From NCBI GenBank assembly GCA_028874195.1, contig JAPPLM010000049.1, forward strand, positions 16,360 to 80,359: a stretch of DNA of 64,000 nt, read 5' to 3'. Numbering within the stretch: the stretch's first letter is position 1; each line of letters begins with the position of its first letter. Shown here in pieces: positions 25,505-33,578 of this stretch. A program made the position numbers and the translations under genes. The stretch comes from Chloroflexota bacterium (GTDB lineage: Bacteria; Chloroflexota; UBA11872; VXOZ01). Under the pieces are notes generated by a model. The model did no database searches, had not been told where the DNA came from, and saw only the letters and a program-made list of their open reading frames with translations.

Positions 25505-25592
25505 TGGATTCCCGTTTTCACGGGAATGACGGACTGAGGGCTTCGTCCCTCGCTCCTTGAGCCGAGGCTGTAGCGCGGGGGCTTGCCCCCCG
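25505..25592. repeat. Two dispersed hairpin repeats upstream of a binding-protein gene
   Basis: One has the form ATTCCCGT-ttt-ACGGGAAT-gacgg (from about 25508). The other is TAGCGCGGGGGCTTGCCCCC (25571-25592). Relatives of the second occur at 31363, 58729, 59284 (inverted), 59358 (inverted) and 62288 (inverted). Confidence 0.7.
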
Positions 25593-25657
25593 TTCTTGTA
25601 TTGGCAAGGCACGTCCGTGTGCATGCTTAGCCGCGCTGCCTAGGAGGGCGACTGACC

Positions 25658-26872
25658 ATGACCCAGAAGCACCTCGATGTCGCCTTCATCGGCGGACCGC
25701 AGTATGACGCGCTCTACCGCAGGTTGCCGCAATTCGAGCGGGAATACGGCTACGCCGTAAACGTCCACGTGCAGTTGCCGCATCCCACGCTGAATGCGCA
25801 CATTGACGAGGTATACGGCGCCGGCTCTGCCACCTACGACGTAATCTCTACCCACGTCAAGTACGCGCCGGCCCAGCAACAGTGGCTGCTCCCCCTTGAT
25901 GCGCATTTCTCTGATGCAGAACTAGCGGATTTCTCGCCGGCTTTGCTCAAGCTCGCGCGGCTCGATGGCGCGCTCGTGCAGATCCCGCGCACCGTGGACG
26001 CGCGCATCCTCTTCTACCGCAAGGACCTGTGGTCTGACCCGGTGGAAAAGGAGCGCTTTCAACGCCAGTACGGCCGCACGTTGGCCGTGCCACGAACGTG
26101 GGACGAGGTGCGGGACATTGCTACCTTCTTCACGCGGCCGCCCGATCTCTTCGGCTTTGCCTTTCCCGGCCACTCGTCGGGCCTGTTTGGGTCGTTTTTC
26201 GAGTTAGTTGCCATGGCGGGAGGAACTCTCTTCGATGAGCAACTCAACCCGTCGTTCAATACGGCTGCTGGCCGTTGGGCGCTGGGTTTTCTAGCTGACC
26301 TCTACCAGCAGGGTCTGACGCCGCGTGACCTGGCGGCCACCTATTTCGATGAAGTCTCCCAACTCTTTCGTGACGGAAAGTGCGCGCTGGCTGCCGACTG
26401 GCCGGCTTACTACGGTCTGCTGACCGATCCACAGACAAGCACTGTCGCCGACAAGTTTGGCGTGGCGCTCTATCCGGAGGGGCCTGCCGGCACGCGCGCC
26501 GTTTATGCGGGCGGCCACTCATTTGCCATCCCCATGTCGGTGAAGGACATGGACGGCGCGCTGGCGCTCGTGCGCTTTCTCACTTCCCCGGAGAGTCAGT
26601 ACGTGGAGGCACAGACCGGCGCGATCGTGCCGCGGAGCGCGGTCATGGCGCGGGTCCGCGGCGAGACGCCCGTCGGCACGGTGCACGCAAAGCGGCTCGC
26701 GCTCTTAGAAGAGACCATTCAAAGCCACATACTGACGTTCCCAAAGTTCGTCGCTTACCCGCAAGTAGAGGAAGTGTGCGCGGAGACACTGCAAGCGGCC
26801 ATTCGCGGCCAGGTGATGCTGCCACGGGCGCTGGAGTACATGGAACAGCAGGTTCGCGACGTGCTGGCGTGA
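25658..26872 (+). CDS. Extracellular solute-binding-protein-like protein without a signal peptide
   Basis: A 404-residue protein with the fold of ABC sugar-binding proteins. LDVAFIGGPQYDALYRRLPQFEREYGYAVNVHV is the first Rossmann-like lobe, ARILFYRKDLWSDP is the typical ligand-side (YNKDLF-like) motif, PRTWDEVRDIATFF follows, and AGGHSFAIPMSVKDMDGALALVRFLTSPESQ is the usual late GGxxxAIxxxSK block. It has neither a signal peptide nor a lipobox: the sequence starts directly with MTQKHLDVAFIGG. GGAGG 10 nt before the ATG supports the start. No permease or ATPase genes are adjacent. It may be a cytosolic sensor or the exported form may have been lost. Confidence 0.8.
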   Translation: MTQKHLDVAFIGGPQYDALYRRLPQFEREYGYAVNVHVQLPHPTLNAHIDEVYGAGSATYDVISTHVKYAPAQQQWLLPLDAHFSDAELADFSPALLKLARLDGALVQIPRTVDARILFYRKDLWSDPVEKERFQRQYGRTLAVPRTWDEVRDIATFFTRPPDLFGFAFPGHSSGLFGSFFELVAMAGGTLFDEQLNPSFNTAAGRWALGFLADLYQQGLTPRDLAATYFDEVSQLFRDGKCALAADWPAYYGLLTDPQTSTVADKFGVALYPEGPAGTRAVYAGGHSFAIPMSVKDMDGALALVRFLTSPESQYVEAQTGAIVPRSAVMARVRGETPVGTVHAKRLALLEETIQSHILTFPKFVAYPQVEEVCAETLQAAIRGQVMLPRALEYMEQQVRDVLA

Positions 26873-27301
26873 CACTGTAACTGGCGTGGTATCATGGCAG
26901 CGCAGTACTGGCTATGTGCGAGGCGGTGTTGGCGCGCATTGTCATTCCGAGCGGAGCGAGGAATCTAAAGGTATACGTTCTCGCTTTTTCGTTGGTGGAG
27001 TTTATTCTGAACCTTCCGGCGGGATCAAGATAGGCTTGTCACAGGGTTCTCAGAGTGACAGACACGCAGGTTGCAAACCTGCGCTACCGGGGATGTGGGG
27101 TCCAAGAGCGCCATGTTCCTCGCCACAATAGTCAATGCGACAGCATTGGACTTGTCTCCCGCCAGAGGCAGTGTGCGCGGTACAGAGAAGATGGATTCTC
27201 GCGCAAGCGGGAATGGCGGATCGGTTCGCTTAGAATGACTGGCCGATACTCTTGGCAAACACGGCGGTGATGCTGGGTAGACTTTAGAGAAAGGTATTGC
27301 C
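26873..27301. other. Intergenic region crowded with dispersed repeats
   Basis: No gene is visible. From left to right: a CATTCCGAGCGGAGCGAGGA element (26942-26970), CGCAGGTT-gca-AACCTGCG (27065-27083, same family as 15438), and a GATTCTCGC-gcaa-GCGGGAAT element (about 27190-27215). Confidence 0.6.
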
Positions 27302-28150
27302 ATGGCAGACATCAAAGTTGGCGTGCGGCTCATCTGTTTGCATACACCCGGACCGGCGGGCCTGGAAACAGCGGCTGAGATTGGGTCCGACAGCGTGCAG
27401 TTAACGGTGGGGCACGGCGAATACGCCCCTGAGGAGCTAAACGCGGCGGGCATTAAGGAAGTCCAGCAGCGGGTGCAGGACTTAGGCATGGTAGTCTCGG
27501 CAACCGACGGCGGCTTGGGTGACTTTGGTGACGCGGAGACGATGGCTGAGCGGGTAGACCACGCCAAGCGCCTGCTTGACCACACCCGCGCGCTCGGCGC
27601 GCCGGCCCTCACCAGCCACATCGGCATCGTGCCCAGAGACGCCAATGCCCCGCGGCGGCAGGTCTTCCGCGAAGCCATCGAAGCCATCGGCAAGCATGCG
27701 GAGCAGACCGGCATGTATTTCGGCATCGAAACCGGACCGGAACCCGCTTCCGTGCTATTGGATCTCATTAACTCAATCGATACCGACGGCATCAAAATAA
27801 ACCTCGACCCGGCGAACTTCATCATTTGGCCGGCGCGCATTGCCGAAATCGAAGGGCGTCCCTATGATCGGGCGGAGGCGTTTGCCGAATCCGATCCCCA
27901 CGAAGCGGTCTACACCCTGCGCGATCACATCATCCATACCCACATCAAGGATGCTCGCATCAAGGAAGGCGAAAAAGGCGAGACGCCAGTGGGCCAGGGC
28001 TGGATCGACTGGCCGCGCTACCTCGAGTCGTACCAGGACATCGGGTTCACCGGCTACCACTGCATTGAGCGTGAAGCCGGGGAGAACCGCGTGGAAGAGA
28101 TGCGCGAAGCGATCGCTTTTGTACGCCAAATTTGGCAAGAGTTGGACTAG
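27302..28150 (+). CDS. Sugar phosphate isomerase/epimerase family TIM barrel
   Basis: A 282-residue xylose-isomerase-like barrel. Blocks seen: SHIGIVP (first metal His), MYFGIETGPEPASVLLDLI (metal Glu), KINLDPANFIIW (metal Asp), HIIHTHIKDA (His), and YTGYHCIEREAG (final Glu in the IERE segment). These are the conserved metal ligands of AP-endonuclease-2-fold sugar isomerases. AGAGAAAGG precedes the ATG by 7 nt. It lies 12 nt before the MraY-like gene on the same strand. The substrate could be an inosose, tagatose or other keto-sugar. Confidence 0.85.
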   Translation: MADIKVGVRLICLHTPGPAGLETAAEIGSDSVQLTVGHGEYAPEELNAAGIKEVQQRVQDLGMVVSATDGGLGDFGDAETMAERVDHAKRLLDHTRALGAPALTSHIGIVPRDANAPRRQVFREAIEAIGKHAEQTGMYFGIETGPEPASVLLDLINSIDTDGIKINLDPANFIIWPARIAEIEGRPYDRAEAFAESDPHEAVYTLRDHIIHTHIKDARIKEGEKGETPVGQGWIDWPRYLESYQDIGFTGYHCIEREAGENRVEEMREAIAFVRQIWQELD

Positions 28151-28162
28151 CAACCGCCCTCC

Positions 28163-29674
28163 ATGGACGTACTCACGACCGTACTGGTGCTGGGCGGCGC
28201 TTTGGGGCTGACATTGTTCTTAAGCGCCGTGTTGCGCCGCTTATTTCCGCGCTTTACGTCCGGCCAGGTCAAGCCGGTGGTGCAGAGCAAAGACCACGAG
28301 GACTTACCGAGCTTGCGCTTGCCCAATGTCGGCGGCATGGCGCTAATCGTTACGCTCTGGTGTCTGGCCGGTGTTTGGAGGCTCGTGTGGCCTGAGACGA
28401 GCGAACTTCTGCTAACACTTACTCTTCTGACGACGCTTTTCTTTGCAATCGGTTTCAGCGACGACTGGCTGAAGTGGCGGCATGGCACCGGCTTTGGCGA
28501 TAGCGCCTATCTGCTCGCGCATGCTGTCGCGGCGCTGGTTACGGTAGCAGCGCTGTTTTGGTGGCCGGGAGACTTCACGCAGGCTGACTTTACGCAAACC
28601 GCCACACAGGGCGGCAGGGTGTTGCAGGCCCTCAATGTCGTTGGCGTGGTGGGACTAGGACTCACGCTCGTTTGGCTCTTTGGGCTCACGCTGGGATCAG
28701 CCTTCTCGGTGGCGGTGAGCGACGGCATAGACGGCCTGACCGCCGGCATGGCGTGTATTGCCGGCGGCGGCATGCTGATTTCACTCATCATTCGCGAGGC
28801 AGACGGCGAGCTGATCGCTTTTGCGGCGGCGCTGCTGGGGGTGAGCATCGGTCTGCTGCTCTTCAATCAACCCTCCGCCTGGTCGTCAACCGGCACCGTG
28901 AAACGACGGGCCCGCATCTATCTCGGTGACAGCGGCGCGCTGGGCCTCGGCGGCGCCTTTGCCGCCCTGGCGCTCTTTAGTGGCGCGGATGCGATCTGGC
29001 TCTTCGTGGGCGGCGTCTTCTTGCTGGACGGCGGTTCCGGATTCCTGCAGGCCAAGGTTGTTACGCCGTTTTTCCGCCACTGCGTGCGCTTGGGCCGCTA
29101 TATTGGGACACCGCACTTTGTGCCCCATACCGAGTTTCCGATTCCGTTTACGGCCACGCCGCTGCACCATCACTTCGAGATGCTCGGTATCGGCCGCTTG
29201 CGCGTGGTCTGGCTGCTGTGGACGTTCAGCGCTCTGGCGGCCGTTAGTGGTATCGTGGTCGCCGCCTTTCCGACGTTTCACGTGGCGCCGGTGGGCGGCG
29301 CACTGCTGCTCTACACCTGCTTGATCGGCTGCGCCGTTTGGACGACGGGACGCTTTCTCGGTATCGCGAAAGCGGACGATGGTTCCGAGGTTTTGGCGGT
29401 CTGCGGCGGTAGGCCGTACATTGTGTTTGGACGGCCCCTCTACCGGGTCGTCGAATTGACGCAGACACCCCTGCCGGACGTCCCCGACCGGCAGATGTTC
29501 GCCCTCTGGCAACCAAGCAACCGCTGGGATGTGCTGGCCAACCTTGCCTACGCCCAAGCGCTGGCGGGAGACCAAAATGCAGCGCGAGAAACGTGGCTGC
29601 GCATCCCGGAAGCAAGCCGCAAGCTGCGCGCTGAGCACCCGGTGGTAGCGGCACTGAGTGATTCTCCACAATAG
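28163..29674 (+). CDS. mraY: MraY-like phospho-MurNAc-pentapeptide transferase with a long C-terminal extension
   Basis: A 503-residue membrane enzyme of the PNPT superfamily. The MraY hallmark residues are present: GFSDDWLK (Asp pair at 100-101), SDGIDGLTAG (the NxxDGxDGL site with Ser in place of the first Asn), LGDSGALGLGG, and the histidine motif PLHHHFE, which is typical of MraY rather than WecA. About nine hydrophobic segments are seen. MraY is normally 320-360 residues; from about 390 onward there is a soluble tail, including YIVFGRPLYRVVELTQTPLPD and a TPR-like helix (WDVLANLAYAQALAGDQNAARETWLRI). It catalyses the first membrane step of peptidoglycan synthesis if functional. It is not in a dcw cluster. 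Confidence 0.8.
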   Translation: MDVLTTVLVLGGALGLTLFLSAVLRRLFPRFTSGQVKPVVQSKDHEDLPSLRLPNVGGMALIVTLWCLAGVWRLVWPETSELLLTLTLLTTLFFAIGFSDDWLKWRHGTGFGDSAYLLAHAVAALVTVAALFWWPGDFTQADFTQTATQGGRVLQALNVVGVVGLGLTLVWLFGLTLGSAFSVAVSDGIDGLTAGMACIAGGGMLISLIIREADGELIAFAAALLGVSIGLLLFNQPSAWSSTGTVKRRARIYLGDSGALGLGGAFAALALFSGADAIWLFVGGVFLLDGGSGFLQAKVVTPFFRHCVRLGRYIGTPHFVPHTEFPIPFTATPLHHHFEMLGIGRLRVVWLLWTFSALAAVSGIVVAAFPTFHVAPVGGALLLYTCLIGCAVWTTGRFLGIAKADDGSEVLAVCGGRPYIVFGRPLYRVVELTQTPLPDVPDRQMFALWQPSNRWDVLANLAYAQALAGDQNAARETWLRIPEASRKLRAEHPVVAALSDSPQ

Positions 29675-29893
29675 AGTTTACGCGAGCGGGACCAATCCCA
29701 GCACTAGCCCACAGATTGGCTGCGAAAGGAGCCGCTTTAGCGCCCGCAACTGGCCCCGTTTACTCCAAGAGAATGACAGCGCACGGTCTTTCGTGGTGCA
29801 TAACGATGAGAGATCGCCTACGGCGATTGCTTGCAAGAGCACAACATAAGCAAGCGGAATTCTAGGATCTCCATTGGCTAAGGGACCGGACAC

Positions 29894-31339
29894 ATGCCCA
29901 GCACGGTGAAAAACAGACCGCTTACAGCGCGGGTACAACCATTGCCCGAGGCCATTACGCCGCATGCGGTCGCGCCGGCGTTCGCCCGCTTGCCGGGCCT
30001 CGCGCTTCTCGAAAGCAGCCAACAGGGTGCGCTGGGACGCTACTCGTACCTGACTGCCGATCCGTTTCTGCGCGTTGAGAGTTCCGGGGATCGCATTAGC
30101 CTCGAGTGGTTTCGGCAGCCTCACCGCTCCATCGTGCTGCACGGGCAGCCCTTTGCCGTGCTGCGCGACCTCTTGGCGGAGCAGGTGGTAGCGCATGCTC
30201 CGCACGGCCCACCGTTTCAAGGCGGCGCGGTGGGCGCATTTGCCTATGACTTGGGGCGGCAGCTTGAGGAATTGCCGTCGTACGCGCGCCGCGACGTAGA
30301 CACCCCTGACATGAGCCTGGGGTTCTACGACTGGGTGCTGGCCCACGACCACCATACGGATACGTCCTGGCTGGTCACCACCGGCCTGCCGGACGGCACG
30401 GAATCCGCGGCTGAAGCGCGGCAGTCCCAGGTCATAGACATCCTGGCTGCCTGGCGAAGCCGCAATGGTGCCGGGGAAAGCGCCGCCGCTGGCTTTCGGC
30501 TGACTACAATCTTGGAATCCAATCTGACCCGCGAGCAATACCTCGCCATGGTGCGGCGGGCACAGGAGTATATCGCGGCCGGCGACATCTATCAGGTAAA
30601 CCTCTCGCAGCGCTTCACAGCCGGCTGGGAGGGATCGCCGTGGGCGCTCTACCGGCGCTTGCAGCGGGAAAGCCCGGTGCCGTTCGGGGCATTCCTCGAT
30701 CTCGGTGAGCGTTGGGTGGTTTCGGCATCGCCGGAGCGTTTCTTGCACGTGCGTAAGGGTGTTGTCGAAACGCGGCCGATCAAGGGCACGCGACCGCGTG
30801 GGCGCACCAAATCTGAGGACGAGAGGTTGGCGCAAGAGTTGCGCAGCAGTGAAAAAGACCGCGCCGAGAACCTCATGATCGTGGACCTGCTGCGCAACGA
30901 CTTGGGCAAGGTCTGCCGGCCCGGGTCAATACACGTGCCCGCGCTTTGGCAGGTCGAGGGCTACAGCAACGTTTGGCAGCTTGTTAGCGTCGTTACGGGC
31001 GGACTGTGTCCAGAAGCCGATGCCGTTTCTGCGCTGGAGGCTGCCTTTCCCGGTGGCTCGGTAACCGGCTGTCCCAAGATTCGGGCCATGGAGATCATCG
31101 AGGAACTTGAACCCGTGCGGCGCGGCATCTACTGCGGCGCTATCGGTTATCTCGGTTTCGATGGCGGAATGGACACCAGCATCGTGATCCGCACGCTCGT
31201 GCTCACCGGCGACCGCCTCTACTTGCAGGTGGGCGGCGCGGTGGTAGCCGATTCCGACCCCCAGGCGGAATACGAGGAGACCCTGGTGAAAGCCCAAGCC
31301 GCGCGGCACGCCTTGGAAGCGACAACTGTGCGGCGATGA
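29894..31339 (+). CDS. pabB: Aminodeoxychorismate synthase component I
   Basis: A 481-residue chorismate-binding enzyme. The N-terminal part has the family start (LPGLALLESSQQGALGRYSYLTADPFLRV) and FQGGAVGAFAYDLGRQLEELP, a PabB-like block. The catalytic C-terminal half contains REQYLAMVRRAQEYIAAGDIYQVNLSQRF, then ETRPIKGTRPRG, then GSVTGCPKIRAMEIIEELEP, and IVIRTLVL. It would aminate chorismate with ammonia from PabA. pabA is not adjacent. Assignment over TrpE rests on the PIKGTRPRG form and on the neighbouring pabC gene. The two together make 4-aminobenzoate for folate. The ATG at 29894 has no strong site upstream, so the true start may be slightly later. Confidence 0.85.
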   Translation: MPSTVKNRPLTARVQPLPEAITPHAVAPAFARLPGLALLESSQQGALGRYSYLTADPFLRVESSGDRISLEWFRQPHRSIVLHGQPFAVLRDLLAEQVVAHAPHGPPFQGGAVGAFAYDLGRQLEELPSYARRDVDTPDMSLGFYDWVLAHDHHTDTSWLVTTGLPDGTESAAEARQSQVIDILAAWRSRNGAGESAAAGFRLTTILESNLTREQYLAMVRRAQEYIAAGDIYQVNLSQRFTAGWEGSPWALYRRLQRESPVPFGAFLDLGERWVVSASPERFLHVRKGVVETRPIKGTRPRGRTKSEDERLAQELRSSEKDRAENLMIVDLLRNDLGKVCRPGSIHVPALWQVEGYSNVWQLVSVVTGGLCPEADAVSALEAAFPGGSVTGCPKIRAMEIIEELEPVRRGIYCGAIGYLGFDGGMDTSIVIRTLVLTGDRLYLQVGGAVVADSDPQAEYEETLVKAQAARHALEATTVRR

Positions 31340-31362
31340 ACCATGTCGCTCTGACGGAGTGG

Positions 31363-31463
31363 TAGCGCGGGGGCTTGTCCCCCGCCTAGGATTGATGAGC
31401 GGACGGCATCGGCGCAAATGGATTCCTGCTCCGTATCAAGTACGGGGCAAGCTTGCTGCGGGA
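31363..31463. repeat. Dispersed repeats at the 5' edge of pabC
   Basis: TAGCGCGGGGGCTTGTCCCC (31363-31385) is followed by an element of the ATGGATTCC...GGGAATGACGG type (about 31418-31471). Reading pabC from 31359 would translate these repeats into protein, which argues against that longer start. Confidence 0.7.
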
Positions 31464-32417
31464 ATGACGGAAGAGTGTCAACACGAGCGCAGTTTGGTTC
31501 AGGCTGTACCGGAGGAACGGTCTATCAGTACTGATCCTGTCTGCTATGTAAACGGGCAGCTTGTGCCAGAAAGTGCAGGCGCGGTATCGGCGCTTGATCG
31601 CGGTCTGCTGCTCGGTGACGGGCTTTTCGAGACCATGCGCGTCTTGGGAGGCCGGGTACTGCAGTGGGAGCGGCATTGGGAGCGCCTGCACACTGGGGCA
31701 CAGACGATTGGGATTGCGCTGCCATGGACGGCGGATGATCTGCGCAAAGCGATCGGTCAGACACTCCATGCCAACGACTTGAGCGAGGCAACCGTGCGCC
31801 TCACGGTCACACGCGGCTATCTAACCGGCGCGCGCGGTCTGCTACCCCCCGCCGACGCGCAGCCAACGCTCCTGATCCGCGCCACGCCGTTCGCGCCGTA
31901 TCCCGACCGCCTCTACCGCGACGGCATGCGGGTGATGGTAAGCCGCACCGTGCGCCGCAATGAGCACTCGCCCCTCTCCCGCGTCAAGTCGCTGAACTAT
32001 CTCGACAACGTGATAGCCCGCCAGGAAGCGTCGGAAAAAGGCGCGGATGAGGCCTTATTGCTGAACTCGCGAGGCGATGTGGCCTGCGCCACTACCGCCA
32101 ACGTCTTTAGCGTGTCCGCGGATCGCTTGCACACGCCCCCGGTTGCAGCCGGCGCGCTGCCGGGCACCATACGGGTGCTGGTGCGCGAAGATTTGGCGCC
32201 GAGCACAGACCGCGCAGTCGACGAAACACAACTCGACGAGTCAGCTTTGCTCAATTCCGACGAGGTCTTTCTTACGAACGCCCTCATGGGCATCATGCCC
32301 GTCTGCGCTATAGACGGCCGGCAAATCGGCAGCGGCACACCGGGCCCGGTCGCGCGGCGCCTCAGCACGGCATACGAGGAGTGGATGTCGGCGCAGAGCG
32401 TGGGGAAAAAGGGGTGA
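31464..32417 (+). CDS. pabC: Aminodeoxychorismate lyase / branched-chain aminotransferase-like (class IV PLP)
   Basis: A fold-type IV PLP protein of about 317 residues. CYVNGQLVPESAGAVSALDRGLLLGDGLFETMRV is the conserved start of the family. The PLP lysine lies in SRVKSLNYLDNVIA, and EALLLNSRGDVACATTANVFSV is the cofactor-phosphate segment. Followed by LTNALMGIMPV it matches the PabC/Ilv class. Next to pabB, the lyase role (releasing pyruvate to give 4-aminobenzoate) is favoured over transamination. The start is doubtful: the first ~35 codons upstream of 31464 come from dispersed repeats, and a GGAGGA at 31510 has no standard start codon behind it. Confidence 0.8.
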   Translation: MTEECQHERSLVQAVPEERSISTDPVCYVNGQLVPESAGAVSALDRGLLLGDGLFETMRVLGGRVLQWERHWERLHTGAQTIGIALPWTADDLRKAIGQTLHANDLSEATVRLTVTRGYLTGARGLLPPADAQPTLLIRATPFAPYPDRLYRDGMRVMVSRTVRRNEHSPLSRVKSLNYLDNVIARQEASEKGADEALLLNSRGDVACATTANVFSVSADRLHTPPVAAGALPGTIRVLVREDLAPSTDRAVDETQLDESALLNSDEVFLTNALMGIMPVCAIDGRQIGSGTPGPVARRLSTAYEEWMSAQSVGKKG

Positions 32418-32443
32418 CAAGGCGGGGTATGCGCTGCTATACT
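32414..32443 (+). promoter_or_regulatory. Promoter candidate for the tRNA pair
   Basis: A -35-like GTGACA (32414-32419), overlapping the pabC stop codon, and a -10 TATACT (32438-32443) are separated by 18 nt. The tRNA-Tyr 5' end lies about 40 nt downstream. A short inverted repeat, CAGGTA/TACCTG (32449-32468), sits in the leader. Confidence 0.5.
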
Positions 32444-32485
32444 GAATCCAGGTAAGTGTGTATACCTGCTTGCTGCCTGATTTAT

Positions 32486-32569
32486 GGGTCGGTGGGCGAG
32501 CGGTCAAAACCACCAGACTGTAAATCTGGCGCCGTAATGGCTACGGAGGTTCGAATCCTCCCCGGCCCA
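32486..32569 (+). tRNA. tRNA-Tyr (GTA)
   Basis: An 84-nt class II cloverleaf. Acceptor GGGTCGG pairs with CCGGCCC, the anticodon stem-loop CCAGA-CTGTAAA-TCTGG gives anticodon GTA, the long variable arm is CGCCGTAATGGCTACGG-like, and the T-loop is TTCGAAT. The 3' CCA is not encoded in the genome. Confidence 0.95.
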
Positions 32570-32604
32570 CCCGCGATTGTTCTCCGCGTGATTGAGAACA
32601 CATT

Positions 32605-32682
32605 GGTCCCGTGGTGTAGTTGGCCTAACACACGGCCCTGTCAAGGCTGAGATCGCCGGTTCGAATCCGGTCGGGACCGCCA
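32605..32682 (+). tRNA. tRNA-Asp (GTC)
   Basis: A 75-nt cloverleaf plus an encoded CCA (32680-32682). Acceptor GGTCCCG pairs with CGGGACC, the anticodon arm CGGCC-CTGTCAA-GGCTG gives GTC, and the T-arm GCCGG-TTCGAAT-CCGGT is normal. It follows tRNA-Tyr by 35 nt, so both are probably one transcript. Confidence 0.95.
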
Positions 32683-32794
32683 CTCGAACACAAAAGCCTG
32701 GGCAACCAGAGCTGCGTCGCAACGTGAGAGGATTGTGGAGGCACGATCCTCTTCTTTGTTTAAGCATTTAGCCGCATGGCTCTAGGAGCAAAGG

Positions 32795-32822
32795 GTAGGG
32801 GCACGATATATCGTGCCCCTAC
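32795..32822. repeat. Perfect 28-bp palindrome, copy 3
   Basis: GTAGGGGCACGATA plus its reverse complement. It lies between the tRNA pair and the hairpin-rich non-coding segment. Confidence 0.95.
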
Positions 32823-32849
32823 GATTGCGACCTATTCTGAAGGGATTTT

Positions 32850-33056
32850 GTGCGGGAGAGTCCCCTTTTTGTCGAGATTGCCGCCCCCGTGACTCTCACG
32901 GTCAGAAGGCTCCGGCAGGTCCCATTGAAGATCTTTGCGTAGGTTTCCAATGGGACTGCGTAGGGCGCAAGACCGGAACACAGCGGAGCGCATCCCGATC
33001 CGGCAAAGGAGACAAATGAAGAAGCCGCAAGCACTTTCGCTCGCGGCTTCTTGAAT
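32850..33056 (+). ncRNA. Hairpin-rich non-coding segment, candidate structured RNA
   Basis: About 200 bases with no convincing protein on either strand but several pairings: GAGAGTC (32857-32863) with GACTCTC (32891-32897); GTCCCATTG (32919-32927) with CAATGGGAC (32948-32956), extendable with GCAG/CTGC; CCGGA near 32974 with TCCGG (about 32999); and a final strong stem 33019-33052. Short pieces (GGAGAG, CTCTCA, GGCAAAGGAG) recall glycine-riboswitch elements. However, the conserved core of that class is not intact and no gene follows on this strand. Best described as an orphan candidate RNA; strand and function are unproven. Confidence 0.35.
33019..33052. terminator. Strong stem-loop, probable terminator
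   Basis: AAGAAGCCGC (33019-33028) and GCGGCTTCTT (33043-33052) form a perfect 10-bp stem with a 14-nt loop. On the minus strand it lies 55 nt past the zinc-ribbon gene stop and is followed by a T-rich run, so it probably ends that gene. It could also end a plus-strand RNA. Confidence 0.65.
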
Positions 33057-33107
33057 ATCACACTCTTTAGCTAAGCCAAGCCAGTAACAGGGATTCTGTC
33101 TGCTGCT

Positions 33108-33578
33108 CTAGCGCCCTACGGGCTGCGCCGTGGTCTCGGCAGAGTCTATCATCTTGTGCAGACGCGCTTCCTCGCGCTTCTTCTGGGCCCAGCGCTTGGT
33201 GGTGATGAGGCGCTTGCGGCGGTATTCGGCGTCGGTGTGGTACTTGTTGCGCACGTAGCACTTGCGGCAGCGCAGGGCGCGTTGCACCACCGTACCGCAA
33301 TCCGTGCAGAACTTCGGTTCCTTGGGCTTCTTGGGCTGTTTGCTCAGGCGGATGCGGCGCAACTCCGCCACACGCTCCTTATTCTCCCGCGCCCACCGGC
33401 GATTCTTTTCCAGAATCTTCTCTTTGTTGCGCTGGTAGTATCGCTTGAAATAGGTAGAGAGCCGCTCGGCGCGGCCGCAGCGCGCGCACAGGCCGGCACG
33501 CTTGGATTTCCCGTCACGCTGACCGGTAATGTCGGTCTCGCAGCGTGCACAGGTAAGAACTTGTACTGTTGCCTCCAT
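33108..33578 (-). CDS. Zinc-ribbon protein of unknown function
   Basis: A 156-residue basic protein with four CxxC motifs: CARC (N-terminal), CARC, CTDC and CRKC, suggesting two zinc ribbons. Between them is a Lys/Arg-rich helical stretch (YFKRYYQRNKEKILEKNRRWARENKERVAELRRIR), and a similar one follows the last ribbon. This layout resembles small HNH-type or recombination-associated zinc proteins. No HNH catalytic histidines are visible, so it may be purely a nucleic-acid binder. The start is well supported: GGAGG lies 6 nt before the ATG at 33578. It stands alone and ends at a strong stem-loop (33019-33052). Confidence 0.7.
   Translation of the reverse strand: MEATVQVLTCARCETDITGQRDGKSKRAGLCARCGRAERLSTYFKRYYQRNKEKILEKNRRWARENKERVAELRRIRLSKQPKKPKEPKFCTDCGTVVQRALRCRKCYVRNKYHTDAEYRRKRLITTKRWAQKKREEARLHKMIDSAETTAQPVGR

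Noticed and set aside
32850..33015. Glycine riboswitch
   Set aside because: Only short fragments of the consensus are seen; spacing between GGAGAG and CTCTCA is too small and the conserved middle block is absent. Kept only as a generic structured-RNA candidate.
33016..33054. 12-codon leader-peptide-like frame (MKKPQALSLAAS) with GGAG in front
   Set aside because: It coincides exactly with the stem-loop 33019-33052 and no gene follows on that strand, so it is probably chance.
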